Shown here: one piece after another, positions 36,644 through 45,683 of the stretch
How the letters are laid out: each line of letters opens with the position of its first letter
Position numbering within the stretch: position 1 is the stretch's first letter
The notes under the pieces: model-generated
Told to the model about the DNA's origin: nothing
The model's input: the letters and a program-made list of their open reading frames with translations, nothing else
The model's database searches: none
Assembly: GCA_937892955.1 (NCBI GenBank)
Contig: CALBKH010000083.1
Location: 9,115 to 73,114, forward strand
DNA length: 64,000 bases
Direction: 5' to 3'
DNA from: an uncultured Alphaproteobacteria bacterium
GTDB lineage: Bacteria > Pseudomonadota > Alphaproteobacteria > Rhizobiales > Ancalomicrobiaceae
Program-made: the position numbers and the translations under genes

Positions 36644-37756
36644 TCACTTACCCAGGAAGGCGGCGAGCGCCGCGATCAGGGCCTCGTTCGCTTCCCTCGT
36701 GCCTATGGTGACGCGCAGCGCGTTGGGAAAGCCGTAGGCCTCCACCCGGCGCACGATGATGCCGCGCTCGAGCAGGAAGGCGTCGGCGTCCGCCGCCCGC
36801 TCGCCCGGCGCGTCGGGGAAGTGGACGAGCACGAAATTCGCCACCGACGGCGTCACCGTCAGGCCGAGGTCGGTGAGCCGCCGCGTCACCTCGACGAGCC
36901 ACGTCTCGTTGTGGTCGGCGGCGGCGCGGACGTGGTCGCGGTCCTCGATGGCGGCGATGCCGGCGGCGATCGCCGCGGTCGAGACGTTGAACGGCGCCCG
37001 GATGCGGTTCATTGCGTCGACGATGTGCGCCGGCCCGTAGAGCCAGCCCAGACGCGCCCCGGCGAGCCCGAAGATCTTCGAGAAGGTCCGGGTCATCACC
37101 ACGTTGTCCGACGTCGACACCAGTTCGATGCCGGCCTCGTAGTCGTTGCGGCGAACGTATTCGGCATAGGCCGCGTCGAGCACCAGGACGACGTGCTTCG
37201 GCAGACCGTTCGCCAACCGCTTCACCTCGTCGAACGGCAGATAGGTGCCGGTCGGATTGTTGGGATTGGCGAGGAAGACGATCTTCGTCCGCTCGGTCAC
37301 CGCTGCCAGCATCGCGTCGACATCGGCCGTCAGGTTCTTCTCCGGCACCTTCACCGGCGTTCCGCCCGCCGCGGTGATGGCGATCGGATAGACCAGGAAG
37401 CCGTGCGCCGAGTAGATCCCCTCGTCGCCGGGGCCGACGTAGGCGTGGGTGACGAGGGTCAGCATCTCGTCCGACCCGGTGCCGCAGATGAGGCGCTCGG
37501 GCGCCAGTCCCATCACCCGGCCGATGGCCTCGCGCAGCGACGGGGCGGTGTCTTCCGGATAGAGCGCCAGTTTCTCGGCCGCCGCGGCATAGGCGGCCAT
37601 CGCCTTGGGGCTGGGGCCGAGCGGCGTCTCGTTGGAGGAGAGCTTGTGGATCTTGCCGCCGCCGGTCGCCTTGGACTTGCCGGGCACGTAGGCGGCGATG
37701 TCGAGGACGCCGGCGCGGGGAACCGGGCGCTCGGAGCGGAGAATGTCGGTCGTCAT
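36644..37756 (-). CDS. hisC: Histidinol-phosphate aminotransferase (aromatic-cluster HisC)
   Basis: 370 residues, fold type I PLP enzyme. The Schiff-base lysine lies in RTFSKIFGLAGARLGW; other conserved blocks are LSSNETPLGPSPKA, CGTGSDEML, NPNNPTGTYLP and the C-terminal VRRVEAYGFPNALRVTIGT. Lying between a chorismate mutase gene and tyrC, it probably serves aromatic amino acid transamination as well as, or instead of, histidine synthesis, as in other Rhizobiales (inference). Confidence 0.9.
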   Translation of the reverse strand: MTTDILRSERPVPRAGVLDIAAYVPGKSKATGGGKIHKLSSNETPLGPSPKAMAAYAAAAEKLALYPEDTAPSLREAIGRVMGLAPERLICGTGSDEMLTLVTHAYVGPGDEGIYSAHGFLVYPIAITAAGGTPVKVPEKNLTADVDAMLAAVTERTKIVFLANPNNPTGTYLPFDEVKRLANGLPKHVVLVLDAAYAEYVRRNDYEAGIELVSTSDNVVMTRTFSKIFGLAGARLGWLYGPAHIVDAMNRIRAPFNVSTAAIAAGIAAIEDRDHVRAAADHNETWLVEVTRRLTDLGLTVTPSVANFVLVHFPDAPGERAADADAFLLERGIIVRRVEAYGFPNALRVTIGTREANEALIAALAAFLGK

Positions 37757-37825
37757 CGTCGATCTCTCGTCGAGAGGAAGCGGTAGGGGCTCGAACGGGC
37801 TGCCGGGGGGCTCGCGGTCGGACGA

Positions 37826-38689
37826 TCAGTCGTCCGTGATCGGCGCGATGCCGCCCGGCCCGGCGTGTCGGATCGGTGCCGGATAGCCGCCGACGAGCCG
37901 CGGCGTACGGGCCTCGACCCCGGCCGTGGCGAAGGCCGCGGTGACCGCCTCGATCGGCGTCTCCGCCGGGCTCGCCACCAGGAAATCGGTGCGAAGGCCC
38001 TGGTCGAAGCGAGCCAGGAGCTCGAATCCGGCCGTCTCCAGGGCATCGGAGGGATCGCGGTCGCCGACGCCGGTGAAGGCGTGGACGAGGATCTCCGGTC
38101 CGACCGCTTCCGAGATCGGGTTGGAGAGCACGAGCGCCGGCAGATCGGCGACCCGTCCCTCGAACAGGATGTAGGGCAGACGTGCGATGATGCGCGGGCC
38201 GTCGCCACCGAGCCGGTTCCACCACGCGCCGACCCAGGAGGGCTGCGACTGGCGGACGATGCCGAGATCGGAGACCGATCGCGCCACCGCGTCGATGACC
38301 TCGTCCGGGCCGGCGACGAGATGCGCCGGCACGGTGAAGCCGAAATAGAAGCGGGCGAGATCGCGCATGGCGACCGGATCGCGTCCGCCGTCCATGTAGA
38401 CCTCGTAGTGGGCCTGCAGGAAGGTGAAGGTCGAGACGATCTCGCGCCAGAAATGTTCGACCGTGGCGATCGGCAGGATGCCGCGATGGCGCGCCACCAG
38501 ACGGCGCATCATGTCGGCCTCGCGCGCCGGGCGGAAAGCAGCGCCGGACACCGCGGTGCCCTTCACCTTGATCAACTCGTCGATGATGGCCGACCGCGCC
38601 ACGAGGAGACGATGGATCTCCTCGTCGATCGTGTCGATTTCCCGTCGGAGGCCCGCGAGCCGCTGGGCCGGATCGATCGTCTCGGTCAT
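37826..38689 (-). CDS. Chorismate mutase with extra C-terminal domain
   Basis: 287 residues. Residues about 5-95 are an AroQ-type helical chorismate mutase (LAGLRREIDTIDEEIHRLLVARSAIIDELIKVKG, with Arg and Lys residues for the active site). The remaining about 190 residues form a conserved alphaproteobacterial domain that resembles a periplasmic-type or prephenate-dehydratase-like fold but lacks the recognisable TRF motif of PheA. It therefore probably supplies prephenate without dehydrating it. First gene of the run to hisC and tyrC. Confidence 0.82.
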   Translation of the reverse strand: MTETIDPAQRLAGLRREIDTIDEEIHRLLVARSAIIDELIKVKGTAVSGAAFRPAREADMMRRLVARHRGILPIATVEHFWREIVSTFTFLQAHYEVYMDGGRDPVAMRDLARFYFGFTVPAHLVAGPDEVIDAVARSVSDLGIVRQSQPSWVGAWWNRLGGDGPRIIARLPYILFEGRVADLPALVLSNPISEAVGPEILVHAFTGVGDRDPSDALETAGFELLARFDQGLRTDFLVASPAETPIEAVTAAFATAGVEARTPRLVGGYPAPIRHAGPGGIAPITDD

Positions 38690-38830
38690 GGCCTGCCCGC
38701 CCGCCTCACTCTCTGAGCCGCGTCGTTCATAAGCGATGCGGCCCCAGAATCAAGACTACGCCGAAGACGGCATCGAAGACGGCAACGCGGATGCGGCCGA
38801 CATCGCCGACCGCACCCTCCTGCCGCGCCG

Positions 38831-40585
38831 TCAGCCGAAGAGCTTGAAGCGCTTCTTCGGCGCCGGCGCCACGTCGTCCGTACCCGGATCGTCCGGCGGC
38901 GGCGGGATCTCGGGGTCCTGCGACGACGCGACCTCGACCGGCGTCGTCACGACGGTGGCCGCCTCGATCGGAACCGCGGGAGCCGGTTCGGCCACAGGGG
39001 CGGCCGGCGGCACCTCGACCGGCTTCGCCTCGACCACCACCGGCTTCGCCTCCACCGCCGGTGCGCTCGCCTCGATCGGCTTCGCTTCCGCCGCCTTCGC
39101 TTCCGGCTTCGCCGCCGGGGTCGGCGCAGGCGCCGGCGCGACCGCCGGCTTCTCCGGCTCGATCACTTCCGCCTCGATCGTCTCAGCCTTGGCGGCGATC
39201 GCCTCGCGCGCCGCCTTCGGCGCCTCGAGCGGCACGACGCTGCCCGACGCGGTGAGCGTCTCGGTCGGCTCGTCGAAGAGATCGGCGAGCGGCGCCGTGG
39301 TGACGTCCTCCGGCGGCAGCTTCCACTCGAAGGCGTCGAGCTTGCCCGAGATCGGCGACACCGGCATCCAGTGATCCGACACCCAGCCGTCCGCCACCCA
39401 GGCCTTGTCGCGCGGCGCCGAGACGGCGCGGGCGAGCCAGGCGCGCGTCGCCCCGGCTCCGCCGTGCTCGTTCTGCTCCAGCTCCGCCATCAACAGGCAG
39501 ACCCGCTTCGACGGCGCCTGCACCAGGAACGGCTCGAGCGTCTTGCGCGCCGCGTCGAATTCGTGGGCGTCGATCTCGGCCCGCGCCAGCGCCAGGGCGC
39601 ATTCGGGGTGATGGGCGCGCACCTTGATCAGGTCGCGGATCCGCGTCAGCCGATCCTTGGCGCTGTCACCGGCGCGCAGATGCGCATAGGTTTCGGCGAT
39701 CTCGGGATGCGGGTCGAGCTTCCACGTCGCCTCCAGCACCTTGGCCGCCTTCTTCAGGTCGCCGGCGCGACCGAGCAGCCGCGCCGCCAGACATGCCGCC
39801 GGCACCAGATCCGGGGCGAGCCCGTGCGCCTCGAGCGCATTGCCGCGCACCACGTCCGGATGGCCCTGTTCGCGCTCCAGCCCGTCGCCCGTCAAGACCA
39901 CCGCCCGGAGCCGCTTGGCCGTCGGCTTGTCGACGATGCCGTTGCGCCGGTTGCGATCGATGGTCTCGAGCGCCCCCATCCAGTCGCACGCCTGCGAACG
40001 ATATTCGACCAGCGCATGGGCCGCCCAGGCGAGCTTCGGCGCCGCGGTGTTGGCCGATGCGGCATAGCGCGCCGCCGCCTCGCCGTCGCCCCAGCGCACC
40101 GCCTCGACATAGAGGCCGCGCATGCCGAGGAGGCGGGTGGCCGGCGTCTCGAGCATCCGCTCGAAGGCCTTCTTGGCGCCGCTCCGGTCGCCGATGAGCT
40201 GCGCCGACTGCGCCTCGAGCAACAGCGCCAGCGGCTCGTTGCCGAGGATCTGGCGCGCCTCGCCGCTCGCCTTGATGGCGCCGCCGAGATCGCCGGCGCC
40301 GACCGCGATCATGCCGCGCGACAGGGCCGTCCAGCCCTTCTCGCGGCGACGGCGGCCGAAGAAGGAACCGATCGCCCCGGGCGTGTTCCAGATCCCCCGG
40401 AGGAGGGCGAGGATGAAGATCACCGCCACCAGGGCCACCAGGGCGCCGATGGCCGCGGTCATCACGTCGGTCTCGATGCGATAGCCCTGCCAGGCGAAGG
40501 TCACCTCGCCCGGACGATCGGCCAGCCAAGCGAAGCCGAAGGCCAGGGCGACGAGCGCGGCGAAGAAGAAGAGGAGCCGGATCAT
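38831..40585 (-). CDS. hemY: HemY-type membrane protein with tetratricopeptide repeats
   Basis: 584 residues. Two N-terminal membrane helices (LLFFFAALVALAFGFAWLA and MTAAIGALVALVAVIFILALL) are followed by TPR-like helices (about 85-400), the layout of proteobacterial HemY, found beside hemC/hemD and of uncertain role in haem metabolism. It is not protoporphyrinogen oxidase despite the shared symbol. The C-terminal about 150 residues are an Ala/Pro/Glu/Val low-complexity tail ending KKRFKLFG. It begins ten bases after the hemD-mitofilin gene. Confidence 0.88.
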   Translation of the reverse strand: MIRLLFFFAALVALAFGFAWLADRPGEVTFAWQGYRIETDVMTAAIGALVALVAVIFILALLRGIWNTPGAIGSFFGRRRREKGWTALSRGMIAVGAGDLGGAIKASGEARQILGNEPLALLLEAQSAQLIGDRSGAKKAFERMLETPATRLLGMRGLYVEAVRWGDGEAAARYAASANTAAPKLAWAAHALVEYRSQACDWMGALETIDRNRRNGIVDKPTAKRLRAVVLTGDGLEREQGHPDVVRGNALEAHGLAPDLVPAACLAARLLGRAGDLKKAAKVLEATWKLDPHPEIAETYAHLRAGDSAKDRLTRIRDLIKVRAHHPECALALARAEIDAHEFDAARKTLEPFLVQAPSKRVCLLMAELEQNEHGGAGATRAWLARAVSAPRDKAWVADGWVSDHWMPVSPISGKLDAFEWKLPPEDVTTAPLADLFDEPTETLTASGSVVPLEAPKAAREAIAAKAETIEAEVIEPEKPAVAPAPAPTPAAKPEAKAAEAKPIEASAPAVEAKPVVVEAKPVEVPPAAPVAEPAPAVPIEAATVVTTPVEVASSQDPEIPPPPDDPGTDDVAPAPKKRFKLFG

Positions 40586-40595
40586 CGTTCAGACC

Positions 40596-43493
40596 TCACT
40601 TCGGTTGGGCGAGCTTGGCGGTGACCGCGGCGATCTGGGCGGCGAGCGCGGTGTCGACCGCCACCCGCGCCGTCAGGGCCGCGCCCCACTCGGCCGAAGC
40701 CTTGCGCGAGGCTTCGGGCAGCACCTTCCAGGCGGTGAGCGCCCCGGCGAGATCGGCGGCGGCGAGCCGCGCCTCGACCCGGGCAGCCATGCCGGCGATG
40801 TCGCCGCCGGCGACATCGCCGGGCTGGCGCACCTTCACCATGTCGGTGGCATGCGACAGCAGGCGGTCGAAGACGCCCCCGCCGCTCTCCTTGGTCTCGC
40901 CCGCCGCGACCGCGGCGCGCGACACCTTGGCCCAGCCGCTCCTGAGAGCCGACGCCGTCGGCACGCCCTTCTCGGCGAAGGGCTTCAGCGCCGCGAGATC
41001 GACGCCGCCACGGGCGGCCGCGTCGACCACGCCGAATTCGGTGACGAACGGCCGACCGGCCTCCACCGCCGATTTCAGATCGGCGAGTGCGATCACCACC
41101 ACCGCTTCGCCACGGGCCTTGCGCGCCGCTTCCGCCTCGGCCTCGATGCCGGCGAGGCGGTTCTCCAGCGCCCCGACCTTGGTCTCGGCGGCGGCGGCGG
41201 CTTCGCCGACCTTCTCGACCATCTTCTGGCCGGAACTGCCGACCTCCCTGGTCGTCGTCTCCAGCGCGTTCAACCGCCCGGTCGCCGCCTCGATCTCGCC
41301 GGCGAGCGTCTTCAGCGCCGCCGCGGTCTCCTCGCCGCGCTTCTTGGCCTCCGCCTCGACCGCCGCCGATTTCTCCGAGAAGGCCCGCGCCAGATCGTCG
41401 ATCCGCTTGCGTCCCTCGAGGTCGCTCGCCGCGACCAGTGCGTTCATCCGCTCGGTGAGGCCGCGGGCGAGGTCGTCGTTGCGCTTGCGCAGATCCTCGA
41501 CGATGGCCGCGGTCTGGGCGGCGAGGCGATCGGCGATCGCCTGGGTCTCGATGCCCAACCGCGCCGCCAGCGCCTTGGAATCCGCGCCGGCCCGCTCCAC
41601 CATCGCCCGGCTCTCGGCATCGATGCCGCCGCCGAGCCGTTCGAGGCGCGCCTTGAGCGCCGCGATCTCGGCCCCGGCGCTCTCGCGCAGCGAGCCGAGC
41701 GCCCGGTCGACCTGACCCGCCATCTCCGCCAGCGCCTGCTTCGACGCCCCTTCTGCGGCGATGCCCGACAGCGCCCCGGCGACCGAAGCCGCTCCCGATT
41801 CCGCCCGCGCCTTGGCCGCCGCCTCGAGCCCGGCGACGCGATCGGCGAGGTCGGCGGGCAGACGCACCGGCGGCACCGTCTCCAGTCGCGCCAGCCGCTC
41901 CTCGACGGCGGCGAGTTCGCCGTTCGGCTTCGCAGCCGCCTCGAGCTTGGCGAGACGTCCCTCGACGCCGGTGAGATCCGCCGGCGCCGCCGGCTTCGAG
42001 CCTTCGAGCGCCGCGAGCCGCTTCTCGATCGCCGAGAGATCGACCGCCGGCGCGGTGGCGGTCGGCGCGGTGGAAGTCGCCGCACCCGGCGCCGCGAGCC
42101 CGGCGACCTGCTTCTCCAGAGCCGCCAGTCGCTCCGCCGCCGCGCCGTCGAGGCCGGCGACCGGCGCCGGCTTCGCCGCCATCTCGCGCAGATATTGTTC
42201 GATGCCGGCGATGCGCTCCAGCGTCGCCGTGTCGACCGCCGGCACCGCGGGCGCGCCCACCCGCTTCTCCAGCGCCGCCAGACGCTCGACCGTCGCCGGA
42301 TCGGCGCTCGGCTTCTGCGCCTTCAGCCCGGCCACCGCCGTCTCCAGCGCCGCGACGCGCCCGTCACCGCCACCGGTTCCCGGCAGAAGGCCCTGCAGGG
42401 CGAGGCCGTAGCTGCCGCCGACACCCAGCGCACCGCCGAGTAGGGTGGCCACCAGCACACCACCGACGCCGAAACCGCGCTTGCGCGGCGGCGGCGGCGG
42501 AGCGACGACCGGAGCCGCCGCCTCGGCGCGAGCCGCCGCTTCGACACGAGCCCGGAACGCCGCCTCTTCGGCGCGATCCGCTTCGGCCGCCGCCTCGGCG
42601 GCCTTGTCCACCGCAGCGACCGGCTCGGTCGACGGAGCCGTGTCGGTCGCCGTTTCGACCGGATCCGCAGCGGCGGCTGCCGCCTCCGTCTCGGTCGTGG
42701 AGCGGGTGTCCTTCCTCGACTTGGGCGGCATGGGCGTACTCCTGATCTGATCGCCGAGCACTTCGGCGGGAGGCGACGGGGAACGAAGTGTCGCCAGCAT
42801 GGCATCGCTGTCGGGCGATGCTGCGACGACGACCTCGCGCCATCCCGCCGCACGGAAGGGTTTCGCGGTCGCCTCGGATATAACATGGACCGGGAAGTCG
42901 AGCGAACCGGGAGAAAAGCCGCAATCCGCGAGCTTCGCCAACAGGATCTCTCCGGAGCGCGGCGAGAACACGAGGGCCGCGTCGATCTCGCCGGCGGCGA
43001 TCGCGGCGCGCGTCGTCTCGCCGAGGTGAGCGACCGGCTCGGCGCGATAGACCTCGACCGGCACCACCGTGAAGCCCGCCGGCTCGAGATCGGCGACGAG
43101 ATCGCCCGCCTTGTCGCGCCCCACCAACCATAGGATCGCGCCCTTCGCCGGGTCCAGTTCACCGACGATCGCCTTCACCAGATCGCGCCGATCGCCGTCG
43201 GCCGAATGCACGTCGGTGAAGCCCACCACCCGCGCCGCCTCGGCGGTGCGCCCCCCGACGGCCAGGAACGGCAGACCGAGAAAGTCGGCGATCTCCGGGC
43301 GACCGGCGAGCACCTCGACGGCGTTGAGGCTGGTCGCGGTCACCGCCTGGACGGTCTCGGCGGGCGGAAGGGCCGGGGCCTCGGTCGCGACGATGGTGGT
43401 CAGCGGCTCGAGCACCGCCTCGTGACCGAGCGCCGCGAGCCGGGCTGCGGTCGCTCGTCCCTCCTTCTCGGCGCGTGTGACGAGGACCCGCAT
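40596..43493 (-). CDS. hemD: Uroporphyrinogen-III synthase fused to a mitofilin-like (COG4223) protein
   Basis: 965 residues. Residues 1-245 are HemD: MRVLVTRAEKEGRATAARL at the start and VVPVEVYRAEP in the linker region; it closes the tetrapyrrole ring. From residue 255 (MPPKSRKDTR) comes a Mic60/mitofilin-like protein: an Ala/Glu-rich cytosolic segment, one membrane helix (GFGVGGVLVATLLGGALGVGGSYG, about 345-370), a long Ala/Glu coiled coil and a C-terminal mitofilin domain (FVTEFGVVDAAARGGVDLAAL). There is no stop between the parts. AGGAG lies eight bases before an in-frame ATG at 42729-42731, so the second part may also be made on its own from 40596-42731 (711 residues). Confidence 0.85.
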   Translation of the reverse strand: MRVLVTRAEKEGRATAARLAALGHEAVLEPLTTIVATEAPALPPAETVQAVTATSLNAVEVLAGRPEIADFLGLPFLAVGGRTAEAARVVGFTDVHSADGDRRDLVKAIVGELDPAKGAILWLVGRDKAGDLVADLEPAGFTVVPVEVYRAEPVAHLGETTRAAIAAGEIDAALVFSPRSGEILLAKLADCGFSPGSLDFPVHVISEATAKPFRAAGWREVVVAASPDSDAMLATLRSPSPPAEVLGDQIRSTPMPPKSRKDTRSTTETEAAAAAADPVETATDTAPSTEPVAAVDKAAEAAAEADRAEEAAFRARVEAAARAEAAAPVVAPPPPPRKRGFGVGGVLVATLLGGALGVGGSYGLALQGLLPGTGGGDGRVAALETAVAGLKAQKPSADPATVERLAALEKRVGAPAVPAVDTATLERIAGIEQYLREMAAKPAPVAGLDGAAAERLAALEKQVAGLAAPGAATSTAPTATAPAVDLSAIEKRLAALEGSKPAAPADLTGVEGRLAKLEAAAKPNGELAAVEERLARLETVPPVRLPADLADRVAGLEAAAKARAESGAASVAGALSGIAAEGASKQALAEMAGQVDRALGSLRESAGAEIAALKARLERLGGGIDAESRAMVERAGADSKALAARLGIETQAIADRLAAQTAAIVEDLRKRNDDLARGLTERMNALVAASDLEGRKRIDDLARAFSEKSAAVEAEAKKRGEETAAALKTLAGEIEAATGRLNALETTTREVGSSGQKMVEKVGEAAAAAETKVGALENRLAGIEAEAEAARKARGEAVVVIALADLKSAVEAGRPFVTEFGVVDAAARGGVDLAALKPFAEKGVPTASALRSGWAKVSRAAVAAGETKESGGGVFDRLLSHATDMVKVRQPGDVAGGDIAGMAARVEARLAAADLAGALTAWKVLPEASRKASAEWGAALTARVAVDTALAAQIAAVTAKLAQPK

Positions 43494-43497
43494 GCGT

Positions 43498-44427
43498 TCA
43501 TGCCCCGACGACGAAGAAGTCGGGGCCGCCCCGCGCCTTCAACTCGCGCCCGGCATCGCGGCCGAGCGCCTCCGCCGCGGTGATCGGCCCGCGCCGCGTC
43601 GTGGCGTGCGCCTCCGATCCGTCGGGCCGCAGGATCAACCCCTCGAAGACGATCTCGTCGCCCTCGACGTGCGCCAGCCCGGCGATCGGTGTCCGGCACG
43701 ACCCGTCGAGCTCGGCGAGGAAGGCGCGCTCGAGCGTCAGCGCCACCGCCGTCTCGGCGTGATGGATGAGGGCGATCATGGCGTTCACCTCGGTGTCGCC
43801 CATCCGGCTCTCGATGCAGATCGCCCCCTGACCGACGGCCGGCAGGAAATCCGCGGTTTCGAGGAGCGAGGTCGCCACCGCCTCCTGGCCGAGCCGCTTG
43901 AGGCCGGCGAAGGCGAGGAGCGTCGCGTCGGCGACGCCGTCGCCGAGCTTCTTCAGCCGCGTCTGGACGTTGCCGCGGAACTCCACCACCTCGAGGTCGG
44001 GGCGCAGCCGCTGGACCATCGCCCGCCGCCGGAGCGACGAGGTGCCGACCCGCGACCCCGCCGGAAGGTCGGCGAGGCTCTTCGCGCTCGGCGACAGGAA
44101 GGCGTCGCGTACATCCTCACGCGGCAGAAAGCCGGAGATGAACAGCCCCTCGGGCAGGACCGTCGGCATGTCCTTGGAGGAATGCACGGCGAGGTCGATC
44201 GACCGATCGAGCAGCGCCGTCTCGATCTCCTTGGTGAACAGCCCCTTGCCCCCGACCTCGCTCAGCGGCCGATCGAGGATCATGTCGCCGGAGGTTTTGA
44301 TCACCACGATCTCGAAGTCGCTTTCCGGCCGGCCGGTCGCCGCCATCAGCCGGGCGCGCGTCTCGTGGGCCTGGGCGAGCGCCAACGGGCTGCCTCGCGT
44401 GCCGATTTTGACGGTCTCGGTCGACAT
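43498..44427 (-). CDS. hemC: Porphobilinogen deaminase (hydroxymethylbilane synthase)
   Basis: 309 residues from the ATG at 44425-44427 (MSTETVKIGTRGSPLALAQAH). The frame is open further upstream but without conservation. Dipyrromethane cofactor Cys is in DGSCRTPIAG, and substrate-binding blocks KTSGDMI, AVHSSKDMPT and SLRRRAMV are present. It polymerises four porphobilinogens into hydroxymethylbilane, the substrate of HemD, whose gene starts four bases after the hemC stop. Confidence 0.96.
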   Translation of the reverse strand: MSTETVKIGTRGSPLALAQAHETRARLMAATGRPESDFEIVVIKTSGDMILDRPLSEVGGKGLFTKEIETALLDRSIDLAVHSSKDMPTVLPEGLFISGFLPREDVRDAFLSPSAKSLADLPAGSRVGTSSLRRRAMVQRLRPDLEVVEFRGNVQTRLKKLGDGVADATLLAFAGLKRLGQEAVATSLLETADFLPAVGQGAICIESRMGDTEVNAMIALIHHAETAVALTLERAFLAELDGSCRTPIAGLAHVEGDEIVFEGLILRPDGSEAHATTRRGPITAAEALGRDAGRELKARGGPDFFVVGA

Positions 44428-44606
44428 CTTCGATTGCACGTCCTTCCCACCCGATGATACGGCAGGGCCGCCAGAGAGGTGCGGACCCGGCCGGACTGCC
44501 ACGATGTCGTCCCTCTCTAGAGGAAGTCGCGCCGCCTCGCCATGGGGCGGATGGACGGAATAACCCCGATGGGCGGGTCGCAGCGACCCGAAACGACGAG
44601 TTCGAC

Positions 44607-45683
44607 GTGCTGATCCTCGGCATCGAGACCAGTTGCGACGAGACCGCCGCCGCCGTGGTGGCGCGCGACGCGGACGGCCGCGGCCGCATCCTCGCCGACG
44701 TCGTCCACTCCCAGCTCGCCGATCACGCCCCCTTCGGCGGTGTCGTCCCCGAGATCGCCGCCCGCGCCCATGTCGAGATCCTCGACGGCCTGATCGACCG
44801 CGCCATGCGCGACGCCGGCGTCGGTTTCTCCGACCTCTCCGGCGTCGCCGCCACCGCCGGCCCCGGCCTCATCGGCGGCGTCATCGTCGGCCTGATGACC
44901 GCCAAGGCGATCGCCGACGTCCACGCCCTTCCGCTCGTCGCCGTCAACCACCTCGAGGGCCATGCCCTGACGCCGCGGCTGACCGACGACGTCGCCTTCC
45001 CCTATCTGCTGCTGCTGGTCTCCGGCGGCCACACCCAGTTCGTCGCCGTCGAGGGCCTCGGGCGCTACCGCCGCCTCGGCACCACCATCGACGACGCCCT
45101 CGGCGAGGCCTTCGACAAGACCGCCAAGCTCCTCGGCCTGCCCTATCCCGGCGGACCACAGGTCGAGCGTCTCGCCCGCGCCGGCGACGACGCCCGCTTC
45201 GATCTGCCGCGCCCCTTGATGCGCCGCGACAGCCTCGATTTCTCCTTCTCCGGCCTGAAGACGGCGCTGCGCCTCGAGGCGGAGGCCCTCCAGCCGCTCG
45301 ACGATGCCACAGTCGCCGACCTCTGCGCCGGCTTCCAGGCGGCCGTCACCGACGTCATCCGCTTCAAGGCCAAGCTCGCGCTGAAGCGCTTCCGCGAATT
45401 GACCGGCGTCGCCGCCCCGACCTTGGTCACCGCCGGCGGCGTCGCCGCCAACAAAGCCGTCGCCGGGGCATTGGCCGAAGCCGCCGCGACCGTCGGCGGC
45501 CGTGTCGTCGTGCCGCCCGGAAAGCTCTGCACCGACAACGGCGCGATGATCGCCTGGGCCGGCGTGGAGCGTCTCGCCGCGGGCCTCGTCGACGGCCTCG
45601 ACGCCCGCGCCCGCGCCCGCTGGCCGCTCGATGCCGACGCGGCCCCGAAACTCGGATCCGGCCAGTTGGGAGCCAAGGCATGA
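44607..45683 (+). CDS. tsaD: tRNA N6-threonylcarbamoyladenosine transferase
   Basis: 358 residues of the Kae1/TsaD family. Metal ligands and ATP site are in ETSCDETAAAVV, HLEGHALTPRL (the HxxxH iron site) and LVSGGHTQFVAV; VTAGGVAANKA and CTDNGAMIAWAG lie near the C-terminus. It adds threonylcarbamoyl to A37 of ANN-decoding tRNAs. The best start is the GTG at 44607, since family members begin within one or two residues of ILGIETSCDET; the longer open frame upstream lacks similarity. It overlaps gpsA by ATGA. Confidence 0.95.
   Translation: MLILGIETSCDETAAAVVARDADGRGRILADVVHSQLADHAPFGGVVPEIAARAHVEILDGLIDRAMRDAGVGFSDLSGVAATAGPGLIGGVIVGLMTAKAIADVHALPLVAVNHLEGHALTPRLTDDVAFPYLLLLVSGGHTQFVAVEGLGRYRRLGTTIDDALGEAFDKTAKLLGLPYPGGPQVERLARAGDDARFDLPRPLMRRDSLDFSFSGLKTALRLEAEALQPLDDATVADLCAGFQAAVTDVIRFKAKLALKRFRELTGVAAPTLVTAGGVAANKAVAGALAEAAATVGGRVVVPPGKLCTDNGAMIAWAGVERLAAGLVDGLDARARARWPLDADAAPKLGSGQLGAKA

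Noticed and set aside
38690..38830. Small gene between the chorismate mutase gene and hemY
   Set aside because: The 141-base spacer holds no frame with a plausible start and ribosome site on the strand of its neighbours.
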